The notes beneath the pieces are model-generated. The model was not told the origin of the DNA. It did no database searches and saw only the letters and a list, made by a program, of their open reading frames with translations. Positions 18,303 to 27,788 of a stretch of 64,000 nucleotides of DNA are shown in pieces. Source of the stretch: Gramella sp. AN32 (GTDB taxonomy: Bacteria; Bacteroidota; Bacteroidia; Flavobacteriales; Flavobacteriaceae); assembly GCF_023718305.1 (NCBI RefSeq), contig NZ_QEYO01000021.1:17282-81281 (forward strand). Reading direction: 5' to 3'. Each line of letters starts with the position of its first letter. Within the stretch, counting starts at the first letter, position 1. The translations under genes and the position numbers were made by a program.

Positions 18303-19355
18303 ATGAATGAACGGAAAAATCCTGCTTTAAAGAAAATTTCAATTACCCTTAAAAAGTATGAAGGTAATCCAGTATTAAGCCCAACCCCAGACAACGACTG
18401 GGAATCACTGGTAACCTGTAATCCGGGTGTTTGGTATGAAGATGGGAAATTTTACATGCTGTATCGGGCGGCAGGAAACGATCAGGAACATGTGATTCGT
18501 TTCGGATTGGCAACCAGTGATAACGGAATGGATTTTAAAAGAGTTTCTGATAAACCAGTTTTAGAACCTAGTTTAGATGGTCCGGATATGGGTGCTATAG
18601 AAGATCCGAGAATTGTAAAATTTGGGGAGGAGTATTATATCACATATGCTTATCGGCCTTATCCCCCCGGTCAATACTGGAATTTTGGTCATGATGAAAT
18701 AAGGCTACCTGAAGTAGGTAAAGATGCGCCTTTGGTATTGAAAAAAAATATTGCAAATTCAGGATTAGTATTAACAAAAGACTTTCATACGTATCGTAGA
18801 CTGGGGCGAATTACCAGTCCTCAACTTGATGATCGGGATGTGATATTATTCCCGGAAAAAATCAATGGTAAATATGCAATGCTTCACCGTCCCAAGGAAT
18901 GGGTAGGCACAGAGTATGGGTGTCAACATCCGTCTATATGGATTAAATTTTCAAATGACCTTATGGTATGGGATGAGCCAAGTAAGTTATTGTTGAGCGG
19001 TATAAAAGGTACATGGGAAGAAAAAATAGGAGGAAGCACTCCCCCTTTGAAAACAAAAGATGGATGGTTAATTATCTACCATGGTGTGGAAAATGGCGGT
19101 CAAGGTTTTTATAGAGTAGGTGCAGTATTGCTCGATCTAGAAGATCCAACAATCGTGACACATAGACTTCCTTACTTTATTATGGAACCAGAGTATGATT
19201 ATGAGCTCGAAGGATATTATAAAGGATGTGTGTTTCCTACTGGTAACATGATTCTTGAAAATACTTTGTACGTTTATTACGGTGCAGCTGATAAATATGT
19301 CGGACTAGCCACCTGTAATTTAGAAGAACTCTTAAATGCTTTGAAGAATGCTTAA
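18303..19355 (+). CDS. GH130 beta-mannoside phosphorylase
   Basis: 350 residues from the ATG at 18303. An ATG at 18270 would add 11 residues but overlaps the lectin repeats of the preceding gene, so the later start seems better. No signal peptide, so cytoplasmic. The five-bladed propeller family shows YEGNPVLSP, NPGVWYEDGKFYMLYRA, MGAIEDPRIVKFG with the catalytic Asp in EDPR, LHRPKEWVG, and IYHGVENGGQGFYRVGAVLLD. GH130 enzymes phosphorolyse beta-1,4-mannosyl-glucose or manno-oligosaccharides to mannose 1-phosphate, saving ATP. It is the intracellular end of the pathway. Confidence 0.92.
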   Translation: MNERKNPALKKISITLKKYEGNPVLSPTPDNDWESLVTCNPGVWYEDGKFYMLYRAAGNDQEHVIRFGLATSDNGMDFKRVSDKPVLEPSLDGPDMGAIEDPRIVKFGEEYYITYAYRPYPPGQYWNFGHDEIRLPEVGKDAPLVLKKNIANSGLVLTKDFHTYRRLGRITSPQLDDRDVILFPEKINGKYAMLHRPKEWVGTEYGCQHPSIWIKFSNDLMVWDEPSKLLLSGIKGTWEEKIGGSTPPLKTKDGWLIIYHGVENGGQGFYRVGAVLLDLEDPTIVTHRLPYFIMEPEYDYELEGYYKGCVFPTGNMILENTLYVYYGAADKYVGLATCNLEELLNALKNA

Positions 19356-20922
19356 AAAAATTACTACTTCTTCTTACCTGATGGGCTTATTCGCATTATT
19401 AATGATTGGGTGCGATAAAAAATCATCTAATTCAACTTCGGAGCAAATAAGTTTGCTTCCGGATAATGTAATATCATCATCTTCAGATTTTATTGGAGGA
19501 GGCGTCGAATGGTCAGCTTATCCTCACGCGGATGCTGAGGATGCTGAATGGGGTCTTTTAATGACAGAGGAAAAATGGAATACAGTTTTTGAACGGTTGG
19601 ATTTTATGCAACCTAAAATTGTTAGAGTGCTTGACCAGGCTAACTGGAGATATTTGGAAGGTATGGATAAAGAAGGGAATCCTGTTTTAGACTTTGAAAA
19701 TGAGGAAATGCAAGCCCTCTACAAATTACTTGATTATTGTGAAAAGAATAATATTCAGGTAATTTTAGGAGAATGGGGACAACCTTATAAAGTACATGAC
19801 ACTAACCTGAATATGCAGAATGTCTTTACCGGAGCAACAGACCCTAAATGGATTTCCATCATCGCTGATCACCTTCAATACCTCATTAAGGAAAAAGGGT
19901 ATCAATGTATCCAATATTATAATTTGGTCAATGAACCCAACGGATACTGGTCTTCTATTGATGGAAATTGGGAAGAATGGAAAGAGGCCGTTAAAATGTT
20001 AGATAGCGCTGTTGCTTCAAGAGATTTAGACAAGTTAAAACTAATGGGTCCTGATAGCACCCCTTATAATAACGAAAAATCAATTTATAAGGGAGTTGAA
20101 TGGGCAAAACAGGCAGTTTTGCAATTAAATAATGTATTAGGAGCTTATGATGTCCATGACTATCCTACACAAGAAAAAGTTCGGTCAGGCGAATTTCAGG
20201 AGATGTATTCAGAAATGATCGCTCTCGCCGACAGCGTTTCACATAAGCCGTTTGTGCTTGGGGAAGTGGGTTTTGAAAAATATATAGAACCAAATATTTC
20301 ACGATATAATGCAGATCCCTATGCGAGTCCCGATAGTCAAATGCGGGTTTATGATTACGATTATGGGGTGGATATGGCTGATATAATGGCTCAGGCACTT
20401 AATGCAGGGTTTGATGGTGTGATTGCCTGGGGTTTAGATGATGCTATGCATACCAACGGTGATACGGGAGATAAAACTCAACTAAAGCGTTGGGGTATGT
20501 GGAATATTTTAGGGGAAGAATTAACCGGGGATAAAAAAGATGAGGACATTCGCCCCTGGTTTTATACTTGGGCTTTGATGACTAAATATTTTAAAGGAGA
20601 AATGGACATCGTAGAAACCAGCGGGAAACTACCGGAAATGGTAAGATTCGTCGTTGGTAAATCTTCTGAAGGCGATATCACTTTTTCAGTAATAAACAAT
20701 TCAGAAGAGGATATAGAATTGGGTGTAGATGCTAATTCCTTTAATGCAAACGGTAAAAGATTTAATAAGTATCTATACTCTGAGAGTATACGTCCAGTAG
20801 ATTCCATGGGCTTCCCTATACCTGAAAAGGAAAATATAACGCTTAAAGAGGGATTCGAACTAAAATTACCGTCGAAAAGCGTTGTTTTGTTTACCACCTA
20901 TAATTCTCAAGTAAAATCATGA
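19348..20922 (+). CDS. Clan GH-A-like glycoside hydrolase, family uncertain (paralogue 2)
   Basis: 524 residues with a lipoprotein signal (LFALLMIGC, Cys 22). Shares its architecture with the 13944-15422 product: GGGVEWSAYP at the start of the barrel, YYNLVNEPNGYW with acid/base Glu 196, YDVHDYP, PFVLGEVGFEKY with nucleophile Glu 306, GVIAWGLDDAMHTNGD, and a C-terminal beta-sandwich. Its start overlaps the GH130 stop by 8 bp and its stop overlaps the symporter start by 4 bp, so all are one operon. Substrate and family are not recognised; an exo- or endo-acting beta-mannosidase role is inferred from context. Confidence 0.7.
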   Translation: MLKKITTSSYLMGLFALLMIGCDKKSSNSTSEQISLLPDNVISSSSDFIGGGVEWSAYPHADAEDAEWGLLMTEEKWNTVFERLDFMQPKIVRVLDQANWRYLEGMDKEGNPVLDFENEEMQALYKLLDYCEKNNIQVILGEWGQPYKVHDTNLNMQNVFTGATDPKWISIIADHLQYLIKEKGYQCIQYYNLVNEPNGYWSSIDGNWEEWKEAVKMLDSAVASRDLDKLKLMGPDSTPYNNEKSIYKGVEWAKQAVLQLNNVLGAYDVHDYPTQEKVRSGEFQEMYSEMIALADSVSHKPFVLGEVGFEKYIEPNISRYNADPYASPDSQMRVYDYDYGVDMADIMAQALNAGFDGVIAWGLDDAMHTNGDTGDKTQLKRWGMWNILGEELTGDKKDEDIRPWFYTWALMTKYFKGEMDIVETSGKLPEMVRFVVGKSSEGDITFSVINNSEEDIELGVDANSFNANGKRFNKYLYSESIRPVDSMGFPIPEKENITLKEGFELKLPSKSVVLFTTYNSQVKS

Positions 20923-22553
20923 GTCTAAGTATAATAGATTTTTTGGTCTTACTTGCCTATATAGTATTCATTATTTGGTGGGCATTAAAACATGGTAAAA
21001 CAGAGAATTCAGATGATTATTTTCTTGCAGGACGAAACCTGACCTGGCCAATGGTAGGTCTCTCTCTTTTTGCGGCAAGTGTTTCTAGTTCAACTTTGAT
21101 GGGACACTCTGGAGAAGGCTTTATCAGTGGTATAGCAGTTTTTAATTACAATTGGATATCTGTACTTGTCCTCGCTTTTTTCGCTACTTTTTTTCTCCCT
21201 TTTTATATTAGATCAGGCATTTTTACTATGCCGGAATTTCTAGAAAGAAGATTCGATGGAAGATCAAGGACTTATTTTTCTTTCATTACAATTATTGGGA
21301 ATGTATTTCTAGATGCTGCCGCTACTTTATATACCGGGGCATTAATTATTAAAATGATCTTTCCTGAAGCTGAAATTGTATGGATAATTATTGGTATGGC
21401 TGCAGTAGCAGGAAGTTACACAATTATAGGTGGTCTTTCTTCTGCCATCAATGCTGATATGATACAGGCTGGTATCTTAATAATTGGTTCGGGATTGTTA
21501 TTCTTTTTTGCACTTAACAATATTGGAGGATGGGACACTTTTGTGGAAAGGTTCAATGACGGCTTCTGGCTTAAGCTGACGCGCCCCTTTGATGATCCCA
21601 CTGTTCCATGGCTAGGCATGTGGGTAGGGATTCCCATTCTAGGATTTTACTTTTGGGCAAATAACCAGGTTATGGTTCAAAGAGTACTCTCTGCCAAATC
21701 TGTAGACCATGGAAGGAAAGGTGTTTTATTAGTTGGATTTTTGTACTTATTAACCATTTTTATATTTATAATTCCAGGCTTGATAGCTAGAGGTATCAAC
21801 CTTTTTGGAGTTGAAAATCTTCCTCATGAAATAATCAGTGGAAGTGTCCTAAAACAGGAATATGGAATTAATACAGACCAGGTATATCCCCGCCTAATTC
21901 TTGAACTCCTACCAGTTGGTCTTATTGGGATTATTCTTTCTGCTATGATATCAGCACTGACCTCCACCCTAAGTGCTACATTGAGTTCGGTCTCTACCCT
22001 CTTTACAATGGATTTTTATAGTAAGATCGATAAAAGTGCAAGTGGAAAGAAAAAAGTTCGAGTGGGTCAGATAACAGCAATAATTACGTTAGTAATTGCG
22101 GTAATTTGGGCGCCATATATCAGGGAGTTTGATTCTCTTATCGCTTATTATCAGGAGATAGTGTCATATTTGGCTCCCCCCATTGTTGGAACCTTTTTTT
22201 TAGGTTTATTCTGGAAAAGGGCCAATGGGACAGGTGCAATCATCGGCTTATTTTCAGGTCTTTTTGTGGCTGCCACAATAATGATTATGAAATATGTTTT
22301 AAATATTGAATTGGGACTTCACTTTTTGCTTCTGGCCCCAATTCTACTCATTATAAGTTTGACTATAACGGTAATAGTTAGCTTTTTTACTCAGCCACCT
22401 TCTGAAGAAAAGGTTAGGGACAATACCTGGACTGTGCAGATATGGAGGGAGGAAACCAAGGAAATGAGAGGAGTGCTTTGGTATAAAAATTATAGGATTC
22501 AAGTAGTTGTTCTAATCTTGGCTTGTTTTGGAATGTATGCTGCTTTCTTCTAA
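20919..22553 (+). CDS. Sodium:solute symporter (SSS family), probable oligosaccharide importer
   Basis: 544 residues with about 13-14 hydrophobic segments. The N-terminus DYFLAGRNLTWPMVGLSLFAASVSSSTLMG is the SSS signature for the first helices and sodium site. FFAIN-type and LISALTSTLSATLSSVSTLFTMDFY segments follow. It would carry mannobiose or a monosaccharide across the inner membrane with sodium. The ATG overlaps the stop of the preceding hydrolase gene (ATGA), indicating translational coupling. It lies between the periplasmic hydrolases and the intracellular GH130/ROK steps in the inferred pathway. Confidence 0.93.
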   Translation: MSLSIIDFLVLLAYIVFIIWWALKHGKTENSDDYFLAGRNLTWPMVGLSLFAASVSSSTLMGHSGEGFISGIAVFNYNWISVLVLAFFATFFLPFYIRSGIFTMPEFLERRFDGRSRTYFSFITIIGNVFLDAAATLYTGALIIKMIFPEAEIVWIIIGMAAVAGSYTIIGGLSSAINADMIQAGILIIGSGLLFFFALNNIGGWDTFVERFNDGFWLKLTRPFDDPTVPWLGMWVGIPILGFYFWANNQVMVQRVLSAKSVDHGRKGVLLVGFLYLLTIFIFIIPGLIARGINLFGVENLPHEIISGSVLKQEYGINTDQVYPRLILELLPVGLIGIILSAMISALTSTLSATLSSVSTLFTMDFYSKIDKSASGKKKVRVGQITAIITLVIAVIWAPYIREFDSLIAYYQEIVSYLAPPIVGTFFLGLFWKRANGTGAIIGLFSGLFVAATIMIMKYVLNIELGLHFLLLAPILLIISLTITVIVSFFTQPPSEEKVRDNTWTVQIWREETKEMRGVLWYKNYRIQVVVLILACFGMYAAFF

Positions 22554-22666
22554 AAATCACTTTAATGAAGGTTATTATAGAGAAACCTAAAAATATACTG
22601 ATAGAAAATGCCATTTGAGAGTAAATATAAAAGTGGGATTTGAAGCATTACAACATTAATTACAAC

Positions 22667-22693
22667 TGCATGATCACTATTTCTATTCATGCA
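22667..22693. promoter_or_regulatory. Palindrome upstream of GH5 gene, possible operator
   Basis: TGCATGA (22667-22673) and TCATGCA (22687-22693) form a perfect 7-bp inverted repeat ending 12 bp before the GH5 start, in the 152-bp gap after the symporter gene. The gap suggests a second transcription unit, and the LacI-type regulator gene lies downstream. Binding is speculative. Confidence 0.3.
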
Positions 22694-22705
22694 TGAAACC
22701 GAAAT

Positions 22706-24013
22706 ATGAATAAAGACTATATAATTCTATTTACATGCTTCATAATGTTTTTAACAATAAATGCTCAAGATTTTGTTGAGGTTCAAAATGGCCAGTTCAT
22801 AAGGAGCGGAAAAACTTATCATTACCTAGGAACAAATTTTTGGTATGGTATGAACTTAGGTGGTAATAATAAGGATCGGCTGATTCGAGAATTAAATCAA
22901 TTAGAAAAACTTGGCGTCAAAAATTTGAGAATTATGGCGTCTTCAGAGGGAGAGGCAGATGCTTCCTGGCGAATGCAACCTACCTTACAACCTGAGCCAG
23001 GAAAGTATGATGAGAAATTGTTAGTTGGTTTGGATTTTCTACTTGATGAAATGAAAAAAAGAGATATGCTTGCAGTAGTGTGTCTTAATAATTTCTGGCC
23101 TTGGTCTGGCGGGTTTTCTCAATATGTTTCTTGGGCAAATGGAGATGAAGATATTCCTTTTCCTCCTCCTGCAGAGGGAGGAGATTGGCGCACTTACCAG
23201 GAATACTCAGCAAGATTTTATCAAAATGAAAAAGCACAAAAATGGTTTAGAGATTTAATTCGCACAATTATTAATAGAAAGAATTCAGTAAATAATTTAG
23301 AATACAGGCTTGACCCAACTATTATGGCCTGGCAATTAGCCAATGAACCGGAAGGAATAGATAAACCGGAATTATATAGAAAGTGGATCTTTGAAACGGC
23401 AGATTTTATAAAAGAATTAGATACAAATCATTTAGTATCTATAGGAAGTGAAGGAAACACACCTTCACCAAACAATGGGACAGACTTTTTTAAGGACCAC
23501 AATAACTCATCTATTGATTATTGTACGTTTCATTTATGGGTTCAAAACTGGGGCTGGTATGATCCAAAAAAACCAGAAGAAACATACAGTAACGCAATAC
23601 TTAAAGCTTCACAATATATAAATGAACATCTGAAGGTCGCCCAAGACTTAAATAAACCGATAGTGCTCGAGGAATTCGGAATATCAAGGGATGATAATAA
23701 TTACGAAGTAGCTTCAGGTGTAACATATAGAGATAAGTATTTCAGATTTATTTTTCAATCAACTTTAAATTATGCTCGAAACTTGAATCAAATGTCTGGC
23801 GTAAATTTTTGGGCATGGGGAGGAGAAGGAAGACCCAGTGAGCCTAAGGCAATATGGAAAACTGGAGATGATTTTATTGGAGATCCTCCACATGAATATC
23901 AAGGATGGTATTCAATATATGATAAAGATATTTCTACTCTTATCATACTTCAGAATTTTGCTGAAGAATTTTCGTCCCTTAATGCGAAAATAGGAGATAG
24001 TTTAAAAAATTAG
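22706..24013 (+). CDS. GH5 (subfamily 7-like) endo-beta-1,4-mannosidase
   Basis: 435 residues with a cleavable signal peptide (ends LTINAQ), so periplasmic or secreted. The start FVEVQNGQFIRSGKTYHYLGTNFWYGMNLG is typical of Man5 enzymes. Also seen are KNLRIMASSEG, VCLNNFWPWSGGFSQYVSWA, IMAWQLANEPEG with acid/base Glu 214, FHLWVQNWGW, and IVLEEFGISRD with nucleophile Glu 323. It hydrolyses beta-1,4-mannan chains to short oligosaccharides. It starts a second cluster of genes after a 152-bp gap. Confidence 0.92.
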   Translation: MNKDYIILFTCFIMFLTINAQDFVEVQNGQFIRSGKTYHYLGTNFWYGMNLGGNNKDRLIRELNQLEKLGVKNLRIMASSEGEADASWRMQPTLQPEPGKYDEKLLVGLDFLLDEMKKRDMLAVVCLNNFWPWSGGFSQYVSWANGDEDIPFPPPAEGGDWRTYQEYSARFYQNEKAQKWFRDLIRTIINRKNSVNNLEYRLDPTIMAWQLANEPEGIDKPELYRKWIFETADFIKELDTNHLVSIGSEGNTPSPNNGTDFFKDHNNSSIDYCTFHLWVQNWGWYDPKKPEETYSNAILKASQYINEHLKVAQDLNKPIVLEEFGISRDDNNYEVASGVTYRDKYFRFIFQSTLNYARNLNQMSGVNFWAWGGEGRPSEPKAIWKTGDDFIGDPPHEYQGWYSIYDKDISTLIILQNFAEEFSSLNAKIGDSLKN

Positions 24014-24021
24014 TGATTTAT

Positions 24022-25110
24022 ATGGAAAATCCAATTGTTTTAACTTTAGACGCTGGAGGGACAAATATGTCTTTTATGGCAATGCAAAATAAGAATTTTT
24101 TATGTCCCCCTGTACTTAAAGAAACAGTTTCCGATAACCTGGATAGGTGCTTAGATTTGATAGTTGAAGGATTTCAAGATTTAATTGATATGCTTGAAGG
24201 TCCTCCTGCCGCTATTAGCTTTGCTTTCCCAGGTCCAGCCGATTATTCTAGGGGGATTATTGGAGATCTTTTTAATATACCATGCTTTAAGGGAGGAGTA
24301 GCTCTTGGGCCATTTTTAGAAAATGAATTTAAGTTACCTGTATTTATTAATAACGACGGTGATCTTTTCACTTACGGTGAATTTATGGCGGGGTTTCTTT
24401 CAGATTTAAATGATGAAATTGAAAAAAATAATAGCAGAAGTAATTATAAAAGTCTATTCGGAATAACGTTAGGGACAGGTTTTGGTGGAGGTTTAGTTAT
24501 AAATGGTGAATTAATAACCGGCGAAAATTCAGCATCTAGTGAAATATGGTTAATGAGACATTTCCAAAACAATAAGTTATACGTTGAGGAAGGCGTTAGT
24601 ATAAGGTCGATTCAAAATGACTATTGTAGATATAGTGGGAACCAATCCGTTTTGTCACCCCAAGAAATTTATAATATTGCTATTGGTTCAAAGACTGGAC
24701 ATCAAAAAGCAGCTTACAAAGCATTTGAAAACATAGGAATTAACATTGGCGAAGCGTTAGCAAATGTGATCACTTTATTAGATTGTCCAATAGTTATTGG
24801 TGGGGGTATTTCAGGAGCTGCTGATATTATTATTCCATCAATAATTAAACATTTAAGCGGAAAAATTCAATCGTTTCAAGGCGAAAAAATTCCGCGTATA
24901 ATCCCTTCAATATATAATTATGATCAAGCTTCGGATCGGTGTAAATTTTTGGAAAAATCTTTTCAACGGGTCAAAATTCCTCGTTTAGAAACAGAAGTGA
25001 TTTATGAAAACCATAAAAAAATACCTATTGGCGTTAGTAGGTTGGGAACAAATAAAGCAACAGCAATTGGAGCCTATTACTATGCATTAAAGGCATTAAA
25101 AAAGTCGTAA
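24022..25110 (+). CDS. ROK family sugar kinase
   Basis: 362 residues from the ATG at 24022; a GTG at 24013 overlapping the GH5 stop is the alternative. The ATPase fold is clear: LTLDAGGTNMSF (phosphate 1), INNDGDLFTYGE (catalytic Asp), LGTGFGGGLVINGEL (phosphate 2) and the adenosine motif region VIGGGISGA. The CXCGXXGC zinc motif of many ROK members is absent. It probably phosphorylates free mannose or glucose released in the cytoplasm. An insertion near the C-terminus (around residues 300-345) is longer than in plain glucokinases. Confidence 0.83.
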   Translation: MENPIVLTLDAGGTNMSFMAMQNKNFLCPPVLKETVSDNLDRCLDLIVEGFQDLIDMLEGPPAAISFAFPGPADYSRGIIGDLFNIPCFKGGVALGPFLENEFKLPVFINNDGDLFTYGEFMAGFLSDLNDEIEKNNSRSNYKSLFGITLGTGFGGGLVINGELITGENSASSEIWLMRHFQNNKLYVEEGVSIRSIQNDYCRYSGNQSVLSPQEIYNIAIGSKTGHQKAAYKAFENIGINIGEALANVITLLDCPIVIGGGISGAADIIIPSIIKHLSGKIQSFQGEKIPRIIPSIYNYDQASDRCKFLEKSFQRVKIPRLETEVIYENHKKIPIGVSRLGTNKATAIGAYYYALKALKKS

Positions 25111-25142
25111 TAAATTTATTGTAATACTAAAGAGAAGTCAAA

Positions 25143-26153
25143 ATGTCTGGAAAAGTGACAATGAAAGAATTGTCAAAATCACTTAATTTATCTGTTAGTA
25201 CTATTTCAAAGGCTCTAAATAATAGCCCGGAAATTAGCGAGGCAACGGTAAATAAAGTCAAAGAATTCGCTGCCCTAAATAACTATATCCCCAATATGGC
25301 AGCAAGAAATTTGAAGGTTGGTCAATGCAAAACTATTGGAGTAGTTCTTCCTACTATCTCAACTCCATTTTTTTCGAGTGTCTTGGAAGGAATTGAATCT
25401 TTAGCTGTAAGTAATGGTTATAGAATAATATTGTGCTTATCAAATGAATTGTTGGAAAAAGAAAAAGCCAGTATTCAGAAACTTTTAGAAACTCAAATAG
25501 ACGGACTTATAATCTCACCTTCCAGGGAAACAAAAAAATCAAATGACGTCGGGCATTTATCAAAATTAAAGGCTTTTAAAATTCCAGTGGTAACTTTTGA
25601 TAGAAGAGTCGGGGATATTGACTGCGATACTATTACAACAGATGAAGAGTTGAAGGCTGAACTGGCAATTTTCAATTTAGAAAGGGCGGGTTGTAATAAA
25701 ATAATTTTTCTGGCTGATACATTAGACTTGGCTATTTATGATTCAAGGAAAATAGGCTATGAAAATGCCATGCTTTCATTAGGACTACATCCAATGATTA
25801 TAGAATATCAGAATAGATTTCCAAATAAACATTTAAAAAGACTTCTCGAGTCAAAATCAATTGACGGTATACTTGCTTGTACTGAACAATCAGCAATTGA
25901 GGTAATGAGCTTCATATTGAAAAACGGTTTCTCCATACCCCACGATGTTTCGGTGATAGGTTTTAATAATAGTTCTCTTGGTAAAACGTTTTGGCCTTCT
26001 TTGAGTTCTATAGACCTTAAACCCAAGGAACAGGGAAACTTAGCTATTGAAACTTTAATGGATAGAATAAATGGTTTGCTTCCGGTAGGGAACATTAACT
26101 ATCAGTTACATTCCGAAATTATACAAAGGCAATCCACAAGAACATTCTTTTGA
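25143..26153 (+). CDS. LacI family transcriptional regulator
   Basis: 336 residues. The N-terminal helix-turn-helix is textbook: VTMKELSKSLNLSVSTISKALNNSPEISEATVNKV, followed by the hinge YIPNMAARNLKVG and a periplasmic-binding-protein-like sensor (IGVVLPTISTPFFSSVLEGIE, DGLIISPSRE, VVTFDR, VIGFNNSSLG). It should bind a palindromic operator and sense a sugar or sugar phosphate. It lies between the ROK kinase and GH30 genes, so it may control the second half of the locus while the AraC protein controls the first. Confidence 0.93.
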   Translation: MSGKVTMKELSKSLNLSVSTISKALNNSPEISEATVNKVKEFAALNNYIPNMAARNLKVGQCKTIGVVLPTISTPFFSSVLEGIESLAVSNGYRIILCLSNELLEKEKASIQKLLETQIDGLIISPSRETKKSNDVGHLSKLKAFKIPVVTFDRRVGDIDCDTITTDEELKAELAIFNLERAGCNKIIFLADTLDLAIYDSRKIGYENAMLSLGLHPMIIEYQNRFPNKHLKRLLESKSIDGILACTEQSAIEVMSFILKNGFSIPHDVSVIGFNNSSLGKTFWPSLSSIDLKPKEQGNLAIETLMDRINGLLPVGNINYQLHSEIIQRQSTRTFF

Positions 26154-26282
26154 GAAGATGAATGTAAAAATTTCGCAAATATTCAAAGATGATTCTCATT
26201 TGTAAAATTTTGATTATTTCAGCTCAATAACACGAAAATTACTCCATAAAATATTAGCTATAACAATCCTGGACTCTAAATA

Positions 26283-27788
26283 ATGAAAATGAAATTAATA
26301 TTACTTTTAACCACGTGTCTTTTTAGTGCATTCCATCACCATGCACAGGAAAATAAAGAAATAGAATCCTGGATCACCAGTCAGGACCGCACCAGACTTT
26401 TTCAAAAGGAAAATAAAGTTATTTCTTTTTCTAAGGAAAATAATCCCCGATATCCAGCCATTATTATTGATCCGAATCAAACCATGCAGACCATAGATGG
26501 TTTCGGATTTGCCGTTACCGGTGGAAGTGCGGAGCTCCTGATGAAAATGGAAGCCAAAAAACGAAGGGAAATTCTGCAAAATGTATATGGCACCAATCCT
26601 GAGGACATAGGGGTGAGTTATGTAAGGTTAAGTATAGGATCCTCTGATCTAAATAGTTTCACTTTTTCTTACAATGATCTAGAAAAAGGAGAAGAAGACT
26701 ATAAATTAGAAAAATTTTCCCTTAGCCAGGATCTGCGGGATGTAGTGCCGGTTATGAGGGAAATTTTAGAAATTAATCCTGAAATCAAAGTAATGGGTTC
26801 CCCATGGTCTGCTCCTTTATGGATGAAAACTAATGATAATATTCGTGGAGGAAAATTAAAAGAAGATTGTTATGAAGTATATGCAGATTACTTTGTGAAA
26901 TATATTCTTGAAATGAAAGAACAAGGGATTTCTATAGATGCAATCACCATTCAAAACGAACCAATGAATTCTCGCAATACTCCAAGTATGTCTTGGTTTT
27001 GGTTTGAACAGGCAGATTTTATAAAAAATCATTTAGGACCTAAATTCAAGGAAAATAAACTTAGTACTAAAATTGTAATTTTCGATCATAACACTGATAG
27101 ACCGGATTATCCTTTAAGTATTCTACAGGATACTGCAGCTAGTAAATTTATTGATGGTTCTGCCTTCCATAATTATCGAGGTAATATGGAAAGCATGTCA
27201 ATGGTTCACCGCGCTCGTCCTGACAAAAATATTTATTTTACCGAACAGATGGTTACCGAAAATCCCCAAAGTGATTCGATCGATATTACTGGACCAGTAA
27301 ACCGATTGGTGATAGAGGGAATTAATAACTGGAGTCGAAATATCATTTTATGGAATCTGGCCGCAGATCCAGAAAATGATCCCCACACCAGTAACGGTGG
27401 TTGTTCGATGTGTCAAGGAGCTTTAACAATTAATGGCAATAAGGTTTCGCGAAATTTGGCATTTTATACTATTGCCCATGCCTCAAAATTGGTAAGACCA
27501 GGTTCACGCAAAATTTATTCTACTCAGGGGGATGACCCGATTGTATACATTTACCAGGACGAACAGCGACCTATGGTAAATAGGGTATGGTCCAGTAATC
27601 AAAATAACCTTTTGCCCAATGTGGCCTTTAAAACGCCTGATGATAAGATCGTCCTAATTGTAGCCAATACCAGTTTAGGCAAAAATTCTTTTAAGATTCA
27701 GTATGGTGGAGAGTTTGCAGTTTTAAGTCTCGATCCAGGCTCGGTAGGAACATTTATCTGGAAAAATTATAATAATAATGAAAAATAA
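26283..27788 (+). CDS. GH30 family glycoside hydrolase
   Basis: 501 residues with a signal peptide (ends HHHAQ). GH30 blocks are seen in order: QTIDGFGFAVTGGSAELLMKM, VSYVRLSIGSSDLN, MGSPWSAPLWMKTN, DAITIQNEPMNS with acid/base Glu 226, GSAFHNY, NIYFTEQMVT with nucleophile Glu 321, and SRNIILWNLAADP. A C-terminal beta-sandwich completes the fold. Family members hydrolyse beta-glucosidic or beta-1,6-glucan bonds. Here it could remove glucose from glucomannan oligosaccharides in the periplasm. It overlaps the esterase gene by 11 bp. Confidence 0.88.
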   Translation: MKMKLILLLTTCLFSAFHHHAQENKEIESWITSQDRTRLFQKENKVISFSKENNPRYPAIIIDPNQTMQTIDGFGFAVTGGSAELLMKMEAKKRREILQNVYGTNPEDIGVSYVRLSIGSSDLNSFTFSYNDLEKGEEDYKLEKFSLSQDLRDVVPVMREILEINPEIKVMGSPWSAPLWMKTNDNIRGGKLKEDCYEVYADYFVKYILEMKEQGISIDAITIQNEPMNSRNTPSMSWFWFEQADFIKNHLGPKFKENKLSTKIVIFDHNTDRPDYPLSILQDTAASKFIDGSAFHNYRGNMESMSMVHRARPDKNIYFTEQMVTENPQSDSIDITGPVNRLVIEGINNWSRNIILWNLAADPENDPHTSNGGCSMCQGALTINGNKVSRNLAFYTIAHASKLVRPGSRKIYSTQGDDPIVYIYQDEQRPMVNRVWSSNQNNLLPNVAFKTPDDKIVLIVANTSLGKNSFKIQYGGEFAVLSLDPGSVGTFIWKNYNNNEK

